Assembly: GCA_963785755.1 (NCBI GenBank)
Contig: CAWAXG010000013.1
Span: 62,001 to 126,000, forward strand
Length of the DNA: 64,000 nucleotides
Direction of reading: 5' to 3'
From: JACCXG01 sp963785755
GTDB taxonomy: Bacteria; Acidobacteriota; Vicinamibacteria; Vicinamibacterales; 2-12-FULL-66-21
Shown here: positions 27,305 to 34,989 of the stretch, piece after piece
Numbering within the stretch: the stretch's first letter is position 1
Layout: each line of letters begins with the position of its first letter
Translations under genes and position numbers: made by a program
The notes under the pieces: generated by a model
What the model was told of the DNA's origin: nothing
Database searches by the model: none
What the model saw: only the letters and a program-made list of their open reading frames with translations

Positions 27305-29737
27305 TCACGGGTGGGACTTCGCGGCCACGATCGTCTTGTCGACCTCGGCACGGCGCGACTGGAATGGCAGGCTGCGCACGACCTCGCGCACGAGCGTCTG
27401 GAACCCATAGCCGGAGGCCTCCACGCGCGTCGTGACGGCCCGGATCGTCGGCTTGTCGAAACGCTCCAGGCCGCGGCCCAGGGCATAGATCAGCAGCTTC
27501 TCGGTCAGCGTGCGGGAGAATTCGGGCAGCCGCTGGCTGAGAATCTGCCGCATTTCAGCCGGGCTCGAGAACTTCTTGCCGCCCGACATCACGCCGCTCG
27601 AATCGACCGGGAAGTCGCCGTCCATCGTCCGCCACTTCCCGATCGCGTCGTAGTTTTCCAGCGCGAAGCCCAGCGGGTCCATGCGGGCATGACAGGATGC
27701 GCAGATGGAGTTGGTCCGGTGAGATTCCATCTGCTTGCGCAGCGAGGCCGTCGTGCCGACGGCCTGCTCGTCGAGCGCCGGGACGTCGGGCGGGGGCGGC
27801 GGCGGCGGCGTGCCGAGGATGTTCTGCAGGATGTACTTCCCGCGAATGACGACCGACGTTCGCGTGGGATAGCTCGACACGGCGAGCACGCTGCCATGGC
27901 TCAACACCCCGCCGCGCTCGTTCGTCGTGAGCTCCACGCGACGGAAATCCGGGCCAGTGACGCCGTCAATGCCGTAGTGCGTTGCCAGGAGCTCGTTGAG
28001 GAAGGTGTAGCGCGCATCGATGAACTCGCCGATCGGACGATTCCCGCGCAGCATCTCGAGGAAGAACATCTGCGTCTCGGCCTTCATGGCATCGCGCAGT
28101 TCAGGCGTCCAGGCCGGGAATTTCTGCGGGTCGGGCTTGATGCTGTCGAGATTGCGAACCTCCAGCCACTGGCCGGCAAAATTCTCCGCCATCGCCGCCG
28201 ACTTCGGGTCGTCGATCATCCGGGTCACCTGCGCATCGAGGACATGAGGCAGGCTGAGCCTTCGCCGCTCGGCCAGCGACAGCAATTCCTCGTCTGGCAT
28301 GGAGTTCCAGAGAAAGTAGCTCAGCCTCGACGCCAGCTCGACGTCCGAGATCCGGTGCGCCCGCGTCGGATCGTTCGGATAGAGATCGCGCTCGATGTGA
28401 AACAGGAAATGCGGCGAGACGAGCATCGCCTGGATCGCCAGCGCGATGCCCTGCTCCACGGACTGCCCTTCGGCCTCCGCGAGGGTCACGAACTTCCTCA
28501 GCGCCGCGATCTCCACGCCCGTCACCGGCCGGCGGTAGGCGCGACGGGCCAGCGCCGTCAGGATCCGGTCGACACAGCGAGGGCCGGTCGAGGGATCGCA
28601 GATGAGGACGCGCTTGCGGCTGGGTTTTTCACCCTCGGACTTGAACGGTCCGATGACGGTCACCGCGCCGATCCACTTGTTGACCTGGTCCTTGTAGATG
28701 TCTTCCTTGGCTAGCGTCTTGACGAACGGGTCGTCGATGAACCCGAGGCGAAGCGTGTGATCGCCTTCGGGCACCGGCACGCGAATCCGCTCTTCCGAGA
28801 ACGGGTTGAAGTAGACGAGCCCGGAGGGCTTGGTCTCAATCCGGGTCGTGTACGCCAGCTTCCCGTCCACCCAGAGACCTAACATGACCGGCGCGGCGTC
28901 CTTCGCGCGCTGCCCGGGCAGGCCGATCTTGAGCTCGTAGTCGGCATCGAAATCAAACCGGTGCGTCGCCTCGACGTTGCTCGGATCGATCCGGCGGAGA
29001 TTCTTGAACCGCAGGCTGTACTCCACCTCGATCGGCTTCGGCAGCGGGCCGGCGGCCATCGTGCGCTCGGCGATGCGCGCGGCCGCCGACATGTACTTTT
29101 CCATCAAGACCGGAGACACGGTCAGGACATCCGCGATGTTGTCGAACCCGTCGCCTGAATCGTCGGTCGGAAAGTTGCGGTCGGCGCGAAACTCGATCGC
29201 CAGCAGGTCCCGGATGGTGTTCGTATATTCGGCGCGGTTCAGCCGCCGGGCGGTGACCCGCCCCGGATCGGGCTTCATCGTGGCATCAGCGCGCACGAAC
29301 TCCGCCTCGAGGAACTTCACCAGCGCAGCGATCTCCTGGTCTGGCCGGACGACCTCCGAGGGCGGCATCTCACCCGCCTTGAGCTTGGTGAGGATCAGCT
29401 CCCAACGGTCGCGGTCGCTCGCCAGCGACTCGACGGATCCATACAGAGCCACGTCAAGCCCTCCGGCAGGATCATCGGCATAGTGGCACTCGCTGCAGGT
29501 CAGCTCGAACAGCGACTGGGTGGCCGCGGAGAACGCGGCCTGGCTGGGCGGTGGTACCGCAACGCGACGAACGGCCGCTCGCGCCGGCGCCGGCTTGCCG
29601 GCAGCTGCCGCTTGCGGCGCGGCCGTCTTGACCGCGGGAGTGGCGGTCTGCCCGGACGATTGCCCCGACAGGTGAATGCCGACGGAAAGGATCAAGGCGG
29701 CCGACGCGATGCCCATCCCCCAGGTGTGAAATCTCAT
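27305..29737 (-). CDS. DUF1592-family cytochrome-like protein (DUF1587/1592/1588/1585)
   Basis: An 810-residue exported protein. After an N-terminal hydrophobic segment there is a haem-type site CSECH (residues 81-85, PSCyt1/cytochrome-c-like), GEMPPSEVVRPDQEIAALVKFL, then the DUF1587 start (ARRLNRAEYTNTIRDLL), a carbohydrate-binding-like middle, DUF1592 (ISDVELASRLSYFLWNSMPDEELL), DUF1588 (GKYILQNILGTPPPPPPPDVP) with a second CASCH, and DUF1585 (GRGLERFDKPTIRAV) at the end. Common in Planctomycetes and Acidobacteria and always with DUF1552; the substrate is unknown. It is the last gene of a three-gene unit; its start overlaps the preceding stop by 4 bases. Confidence 0.9.
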   Translation of the reverse strand: MRFHTWGMGIASAALILSVGIHLSGQSSGQTATPAVKTAAPQAAAAGKPAPARAAVRRVAVPPPSQAAFSAATQSLFELTCSECHYADDPAGGLDVALYGSVESLASDRDRWELILTKLKAGEMPPSEVVRPDQEIAALVKFLEAEFVRADATMKPDPGRVTARRLNRAEYTNTIRDLLAIEFRADRNFPTDDSGDGFDNIADVLTVSPVLMEKYMSAAARIAERTMAAGPLPKPIEVEYSLRFKNLRRIDPSNVEATHRFDFDADYELKIGLPGQRAKDAAPVMLGLWVDGKLAYTTRIETKPSGLVYFNPFSEERIRVPVPEGDHTLRLGFIDDPFVKTLAKEDIYKDQVNKWIGAVTVIGPFKSEGEKPSRKRVLICDPSTGPRCVDRILTALARRAYRRPVTGVEIAALRKFVTLAEAEGQSVEQGIALAIQAMLVSPHFLFHIERDLYPNDPTRAHRISDVELASRLSYFLWNSMPDEELLSLAERRRLSLPHVLDAQVTRMIDDPKSAAMAENFAGQWLEVRNLDSIKPDPQKFPAWTPELRDAMKAETQMFFLEMLRGNRPIGEFIDARYTFLNELLATHYGIDGVTGPDFRRVELTTNERGGVLSHGSVLAVSSYPTRTSVVIRGKYILQNILGTPPPPPPPDVPALDEQAVGTTASLRKQMESHRTNSICASCHARMDPLGFALENYDAIGKWRTMDGDFPVDSSGVMSGGKKFSSPAEMRQILSQRLPEFSRTLTEKLLIYALGRGLERFDKPTIRAVTTRVEASGYGFQTLVREVVRSLPFQSRRAEVDKTIVAAKSHP

Positions 29738-30750
29738 TCCTGCGCTCCCCGTCCGCGGCCTGGCCTTGGAGCAGGTACGGCGGACACCATGGTGGTGTAC
29801 AGAGCCGTAATCCGCTCTTTCTGTGCCGGGTCGACGATCACATAGCGATGCTTGCCGTCAGCACCCGGTGTAAATCGCGTGCGGCCGTCGTCGAGCACGG
29901 TGATGGTGCCCGGGTCGGACACCTTGAAAAAGCCGTCGTCGGGATGGACCGCATAGAGCACGGCCGCCAGCGCAGACGCCGGCGCGTCGTACGGCATCGG
30001 CTTGAAGGCGCGATAGGCGTCGACAACCGGATGGACGGGCGACCACGCGAAGTCCTTGTCGATGCTCGAGCCGGGATACGGCAGCGCGGCGCCGACTTCC
30101 GATCCGACCGCCACGAGTGGCGTCGGCCACTCGGCGAAGAGCTTCCGCGCCGCCGGAATATCGTGCTTGATGCTGGCCTCGGGCGGGCCGGCCGCGAACG
30201 ATCCAGCCGCGATCACGAGGTGCTTGCACTTCGCCGTAATCTGCGGGCCCGACCGATAGAGACCAAGGATCCGGACGACGCCGGTCGCCGATCCGGCGAG
30301 AACGATCGCGGCGTTGCCATCGTGCTGGGCGAGCAACAGGTTGCGAATCAGAATGCCGCTCTCCGCGGTGTTGACCAGGCCGCTGATGGTGCTGCTGTAG
30401 GCCGGCGTGCCGTCGGCGGCTTTCCTGGACAGCGTGGCTGCCAGGATTGGCGCGTCCTCCACTGCGGGCCCATCTGCCGGCATGCCAACCATGCCCTCGG
30501 AGATCGTTCCGACACCGCCGCCGCCACCGCCAACCGGACGAGGCCGATAGAACGCCCCCACGACGTCGGCGAGCTGCGCGGAGATGAGGCTCGGGCGAGA
30601 GACGCTGAGGGAAATCCGGCGTGCTTCGGTTTTGGCCGTCAAGCCGTTGAGCATGGCCACGGCCAGCAGGGCGTCGATCCTGCTGCCGAAATCGCCGTCG
30701 AGAGCGACGCCGATCGGTGGCCGAGCCTGGCCGCGTCCGGACTGCTGCAT
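29734..30750 (-). CDS. Nucleoside hydrolase-like protein
   Basis: A 338-residue protein. The start (PPIGVALDGDFGSRIDALLAVAML) resembles the inosine-uridine nucleoside hydrolase N-terminus, where Asp residues bind calcium; the usual D-T-D-P-G-x-D-D is altered to D-G-D-F-G-S-R-I-D, so catalysis is uncertain. ILIRNLLLAQHDGNAAIVLAGSATGVVRIL and SEVGAALPYPGSSI fit the same fold. A Gly run (PVGGGGGGVG) is present. It lies between DUF1552 and DUF1592 genes, overlapping the latter by 4 bases, which suggests a role in the same complex or pathway. ATG 30750 is chosen; GTG 30753 is possible. Confidence 0.68.
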   Translation of the reverse strand: MQQSGRGQARPPIGVALDGDFGSRIDALLAVAMLNGLTAKTEARRISLSVSRPSLISAQLADVVGAFYRPRPVGGGGGGVGTISEGMVGMPADGPAVEDAPILAATLSRKAADGTPAYSSTISGLVNTAESGILIRNLLLAQHDGNAAIVLAGSATGVVRILGLYRSGPQITAKCKHLVIAAGSFAAGPPEASIKHDIPAARKLFAEWPTPLVAVGSEVGAALPYPGSSIDKDFAWSPVHPVVDAYRAFKPMPYDAPASALAAVLYAVHPDDGFFKVSDPGTITVLDDGRTRFTPGADGKHRYVIVDPAQKERITALYTTMVSAVPAPRPGRGRGAQE

Positions 30751-30771
30751 CACGTCTTCAGGCCGGGCGCC

Positions 30772-32109
30772 TTACGTCAGGCTTGCAGGTTCGAGCATGC
30801 CGGAGGCATCGCCGAAGTTCTCCATCGGCACCCCCATCCGATCCATGAGCGTCAGATGGAAGTTCGACATCGGCGTTTCCTTGCGATAGATCACGCGCCG
30901 CCCCGGCTTGAAGTGGTTCCCGCCGCGGCCGATGAGCAGCGTCGGCAGATCTTCGTGCAGGTGGCGATTGCCATCCGAGAGGCCCGCGCCGTAGACGATC
31001 ATCGAGTTGTCGAGCAGGCTGCAATCGCCTTCCTTGATCGACTTGAGGTTGCCGAGCCATCCGGCCAGCTGCCTGGTGTGGTACTCGTTGATCTGGATGA
31101 CCTTGTCGATCAGATCCTGCTTGCCCTGGTGATGGGTGCAGGGGTGATGGCCGTCGGCAATGCCAATCTCGCGGTACGAGCGGCTCGTGCCTTCGCGCGT
31201 CATCATAAAGGTGAGCACACGGGTCATGTCCGCCTGGAAGGCGATCGTGATCATGTCGCTCATCAGCTTGAAGTGCTCGGCGAAGTCCGGCGGCACGCCG
31301 TAGGGCTTGTCCATGCCGGGATTGACCTCGATGCTCTCCCTCTCCGCCTTCTCGAGCTGCCGCTCGACTTCACGAATCGACGACAGGTATTCCTCGAGCT
31401 TCCGTTTGTCGGTCGGCCCGAGCGAGGTCTGCAGCTTCTTGGTGTCGGAGGTGACGAAGTCGAGGATGCTGCGGCGGTAGCGCGCGTTCCGGTCGGTCTC
31501 TTCCGGGCTGAGCACGACGCCGGTGCCGAACAGCCGCTCGAACAGCACGCGCGGATCGAGAATCGGCGGCAGCGGCTGGGTCTCGCTGCGCCACGCCAGG
31601 TTGTTGGTGTAGGCACAGGAATAGCCCGAGTCGCAATCGCCGGCCTGGCGCGAATCGTCCATGCCGAGCTCGAGCGAGGCGAAGCGTGTTTCGTGGCCGA
31701 TCTTGTTGGCGATGATCTGGTCGCACGAAACGCTGGCCTTGATATCCACCGTGGTCTTGCGGACCTGGACGCCGGTCAGGTAGGAACCGGCGCAGCGTCC
31801 GTGATCACCGGCGCCATCGAGCAGGGCGCGACCACTGTTGTTGGTCAGGTTGCCGAGCTGGATCATGTCGCCGCGGAAGGCTTCGAGCGGCTTGAGGATG
31901 CGAGGAAGCTCGCCGAACGCACCCTCCTGCGGCACGTTCCAGTTCTTCATGTCTATGCCGTTGGGCACATACAGGAAGGCCAGGCGAACCGGCGGCTTCG
32001 CCGGTGCGGCAAACGCCGGCACCATCGAGTCCAGGAACGGGAGCGCGACCGCTGCCCCCATGCCCTTCAGAAACGTCCTGCGTGGAAGGGATTTGCCGGT
32101 GATGATCAT
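30772..32109 (-). CDS. DUF1552 domain-containing Tat-exported protein
   Basis: A 445-residue protein with a Tat signal (SLPRRTFLKGMGAAVALPFL). The DUF1552 pattern is full length: PVRLAFLYVPNGIDMKNWNV, GDHGRCAGSYLTG, SCDQIIANKIGHETRFASLELG, DMTRVLTFMMTREGTSRSY, IGIADGHHPCTHHQG. It resembles the alkaline-phosphatase/sulfatase-like fold of DUF1501 relatives, but the activity is unknown. ATG 32109 has GGGAGACGCG. First gene of the minus-strand unit with the nucleoside-hydrolase-like and DUF1592 genes. Confidence 0.9.
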   Translation of the reverse strand: MIITGKSLPRRTFLKGMGAAVALPFLDSMVPAFAAPAKPPVRLAFLYVPNGIDMKNWNVPQEGAFGELPRILKPLEAFRGDMIQLGNLTNNSGRALLDGAGDHGRCAGSYLTGVQVRKTTVDIKASVSCDQIIANKIGHETRFASLELGMDDSRQAGDCDSGYSCAYTNNLAWRSETQPLPPILDPRVLFERLFGTGVVLSPEETDRNARYRRSILDFVTSDTKKLQTSLGPTDKRKLEEYLSSIREVERQLEKAERESIEVNPGMDKPYGVPPDFAEHFKLMSDMITIAFQADMTRVLTFMMTREGTSRSYREIGIADGHHPCTHHQGKQDLIDKVIQINEYHTRQLAGWLGNLKSIKEGDCSLLDNSMIVYGAGLSDGNRHLHEDLPTLLIGRGGNHFKPGRRVIYRKETPMSNFHLTLMDRMGVPMENFGDASGMLEPASLT

Positions 32110-32239
32110 CGCGTCTCCCTGGACAGCCCGGTATCCGGTTGGCGCTCTAGTTTACAGGATCTGCGGCTTTTGCCATCGACTCCCTTCCCCCGACGCGTTG
32201 CAGCGTCATGGTAGAAGATCTGTGAAAGCGCCGGCAGCC

Positions 32240-33100
32240 ATGAGATCGAAGCCATCGATACCGGAAGAAATCGAGGAGTACCGGGACGGACGCTGGTGCC
32301 GCGAGGGCACCAGGCAGGTCGAGACGGCCCGCGACGCCGAGCGCTTCATCGAACAGGCCGGATTCGCGGCCTGTCTGACCGACTCGCGCCGGCCCGGGCC
32401 GTCGCTCTATGTCGCGGTCTGCGGGCGCCGCGACGCGGTGATGCCGCGCAACGTCCAGAAAGATCCCGAGGCCTCGCTCACGTGGGTGCTGAAGGACGAG
32501 CTCATAGGCCGCAGCAACGTCTACTACGCGAAGCTCGCCGGCCGCGCCATGTTCCTTGCGCCGCGCATGATTCCCTACTTTCACGCCGTGTGGGGCGTGC
32601 GCCGATCGGACGAGCCGCGGCGACTGAGCCGGAAGGCGCAGGCGATCCTGCGCGTGCTCCGCCACGAATGGGAGATGAGCACGGCGGATCTCCGTGACGA
32701 GTCCGGCGTGAAGGATCGGACGGCGTTCACGAAGAGCCTCGACGAGCTCCAGGCCGCGATGATCGTGATCCCGAGCGCCGTCTACTATCAACCCAAGTTC
32801 ACCTACATCTGGACGCTCGGCGTTGGCCGGTTTCCCGACGCGCTGCGCAAGCGCGTGAACCGCGACACCGCGCTGCGTGAGATCGCGCGCGGCTTCCTCG
32901 CAGGCGCCGGAATGACGATCCCCGGAGAGCTGGCCCGCGTCACCGGCCTGTCGCGCACGCAAGCCGGACGAGGCAACCGTGCCCTGGTCGCGGAGGGCTA
33001 CGCGACGATGCTGAGCCCTGGCTGGTATCAGCTGGCGCCGCCCCAACTGAACAATGTCGTAATAGAGCGAACGTCTGAACCCGAACTCGTGAACCCCTGA
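32240..33100 (+). CDS. AlkZ-related winged-helix protein (HTH_42-like)
   Basis: About 286 residues. The body reads DGRWCREGTRQVETARDAERF, PRNVQKDPEASLTWVLKDEL, MFLAPRMIPYFHAVWGVRR, then repeated winged-helix units (LRHEWEMSTADLRDESGV, LARVTGLSRTQAGRGNRAL). It fits the AlkZ-like DNA-glycosylase / winged-helix superfamily, but the catalytic Gln-x-Gln of AlkZ is not obvious, so DNA repair is only a suggestion. ATG 32240 or GTG 32222 could be the start. It is divergent from the DUF1552 gene. Confidence 0.62.
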   Translation: MRSKPSIPEEIEEYRDGRWCREGTRQVETARDAERFIEQAGFAACLTDSRRPGPSLYVAVCGRRDAVMPRNVQKDPEASLTWVLKDELIGRSNVYYAKLAGRAMFLAPRMIPYFHAVWGVRRSDEPRRLSRKAQAILRVLRHEWEMSTADLRDESGVKDRTAFTKSLDELQAAMIVIPSAVYYQPKFTYIWTLGVGRFPDALRKRVNRDTALREIARGFLAGAGMTIPGELARVTGLSRTQAGRGNRALVAEGYATMLSPGWYQLAPPQLNNVVIERTSEPELVNP

Positions 33101-33152
33101 ACACCGTCGGCGTGCTACCCTCCCCGCGTTGACAACCCCCGGATCACAAATC

Positions 33153-34733
33153 GTGCCCGATTCGACCCGCAGGACACTGGAACCCGCTGACCGGACCAAT
33201 TCGATCAATCGTCGCGAGTTCGGGCGGACCATCGGGACGGTCGCCGTCGGTGGAGCCCTGTATGCCGGCGCGGCGGCAGCTTTTCACGGAGGCAACATGG
33301 CCGATGCTGCATCACCGTCGCCACAGAAGCCGGCCGACGAAATCACGTTCCTCAGCGCCATCGAGCTCGCGGCGCGCCTCCGCAAGAAACAGATCTCGGC
33401 CCGCGAGGTGATCGCCGCGCACCTGTCGCAGATCGAGCGCATCAATCCGAAGGTGAATGCGATCGTCACGCTCGTCGCCGACCGGGCGATGGCGGACGCG
33501 GCGCGTGCGGACGAAGCCCTCGCCGGCGGCGGCACGATCGGCGTGCTGCACGGGCTGCCGGTGGCTCACAAGGATCTGGTGGCCACGGCAGGAATCCGGA
33601 CGACGAGAGGCTCGCCGTTTTATCGGGATCAGGTGCCGACCGAGGACGCGACGATCATCACGCGCATCCGCGCGGCGGGCGCGGTCACGCTCGGCAAGAC
33701 CAACACGCCCGAGCTCGGCGCCGGTTCGCAGACGTTCAACACGATCTTCGGCGCCACGCGGAATCCTTACGATCCCGGCAAGACCTGCGGCGGCAGCAGC
33801 GGCGGCGCCGCCGTGGCGCTCGCCTGCGGCATGGTCCCGATCGCCGATGGCAGCGATACCGGCGGCTCGCTGCGGAATCCCGCGGCGTTCTGCAATGTCG
33901 TCGGCTTCCGGCCGTCACCGGGACGAGTACCGCGGGAGTCCGCCTCGTGGTCGCCGCTCTCCGTGTCCGGCCCGATGGCGCGGACGGTCGCCGATCTCGC
34001 CCTGTTCTTCAGTGCCCTTGCCGGGCCGGATCCCCGTACGACCCTTTCCATCTCCGAGGATGGCGCTCGTTTCGCGGCGCCGCTCGGCCGCAGCTTCAAG
34101 GGTACGCGCGTCGCGTGGTGGCGCGGGCTGGGCGGCATTCCATTCGAGCCGGAGATCCGATCGACGATCGACGCACACCGCCGCACGTTCGAGACCCTGG
34201 GATGCGTGGTCGAAGAAGCGGAACCGGATTTCGCCGGCGTGGACGAAGCGTTTCCTACTCTGCGCTATACCGCCAATCATGCGCAGTACGCGGCCCTGGC
34301 GCGCGAGAAGCCCGAGTGGGTGAAGGACACGATCAAGTTCGAAATCGCGCAGGCCGAACGGCTGACTGGCGCCGACGTGGGCCGCGCCCTGGCCCGTCAG
34401 GCGCGGATGTACGACGAGACGCGGCAGTTCTTCGAGCGTTACGAGTACTTCGTGCTCCCGGTCACTCAGGTCTCGCCGTTCGACGTCAACACGCCGTATC
34501 CCACGCGCATCGGCGATGTTCAGATGGCGACCTACATCGACTGGATGCGGTCGTGCTGGTACGTCACGTTCATGGCCACACCCGCGATCTCGGTTCCGGC
34601 GGGGTTCACGACAGGCGGGCTGCCCATCGGGATTCAGATCGTCGGCCGGCATCGCGCCGACTGGAGCGTACTGCAGCTGGCGCATGCGTTCGAGCAGGCC
34701 ACCGGGCACGGGAAGCGCCGGTCGCCTATATGA
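33153..34733 (+). CDS. Amidase-signature family hydrolase, Tat-exported
   Basis: About 526 residues. A twin-arginine signal (INRREFGRTIGTVAVGGAL) precedes the amidase signature domain. The Ser-cisSer-Lys triad is visible: Lys in PVAHKDL (about 140), cis-Ser in TCGGSSGGAAVALA, nucleophile Ser in GSDTGGSLRNPA. The ending SVPAGFTTGGLPIGIQIVGRH is typical. The substrate amide is unknown. The start is uncertain: TTG 33129, GTG 33153 and ATG 33297 (GGAGG just upstream) are possible, but the last would lose the export signal. A second Tat amidase of similar build ends the window (62712). Confidence 0.88.
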   Translation: MPDSTRRTLEPADRTNSINRREFGRTIGTVAVGGALYAGAAAAFHGGNMADAASPSPQKPADEITFLSAIELAARLRKKQISAREVIAAHLSQIERINPKVNAIVTLVADRAMADAARADEALAGGGTIGVLHGLPVAHKDLVATAGIRTTRGSPFYRDQVPTEDATIITRIRAAGAVTLGKTNTPELGAGSQTFNTIFGATRNPYDPGKTCGGSSGGAAVALACGMVPIADGSDTGGSLRNPAAFCNVVGFRPSPGRVPRESASWSPLSVSGPMARTVADLALFFSALAGPDPRTTLSISEDGARFAAPLGRSFKGTRVAWWRGLGGIPFEPEIRSTIDAHRRTFETLGCVVEEAEPDFAGVDEAFPTLRYTANHAQYAALAREKPEWVKDTIKFEIAQAERLTGADVGRALARQARMYDETRQFFERYEYFVLPVTQVSPFDVNTPYPTRIGDVQMATYIDWMRSCWYVTFMATPAISVPAGFTTGGLPIGIQIVGRHRADWSVLQLAHAFEQATGHGKRRSPI

Positions 34734-34751
34734 CGAGGGTGCGGAAAGGCG

Positions 34752-34950
34752 GAGCAGTGACAACTCCCGACCTCCAAACTTCCAAGGAATTCAGAGCCGA
34801 TCGACGAGAGTGTTTTGGGAGTTGCCCGCCGCCGCTCGTCGGCTCGGTCGCAGGCGACGAGCTCTGGCGAGGCCTCGCCGTAGCGCGCGTCGATCCGTGC
34901 GCGCGAAGGCGGGGAAGTTGGAGATTGGAAGTTGACGCATTCATCGGACC
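34752..34950. repeat. MITE-like repeat, copy 1
   Basis: Shares nearly all its sequence with 37486-37690: both run from AGCAGTG through GAGTGTTTTGGGAGTTGCCC, CGACGAGCTCTGGCGAGG and end GGAGATTGGAAGTTGAC with the same outer flank (CATTCAT). Ends are imperfect inverted repeats (ACAACTCCCGACCTCCAAAC against GTTGGAGATTGGAAGTTGAC read in reverse). No ORF of its own. It sits directly before the ABC permease start. Confidence 0.85.
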
Positions 34951-34989
34951 CTACCGCGTGATGCAGCACCCGAAAGAAGAGGCCCGGAC

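Noticed and set aside
34757..34936. A small protein gene in the MITE-like repeat
   Set aside because: The frame exists in both copies but has different ends, no ribosome binding site and no family resemblance.
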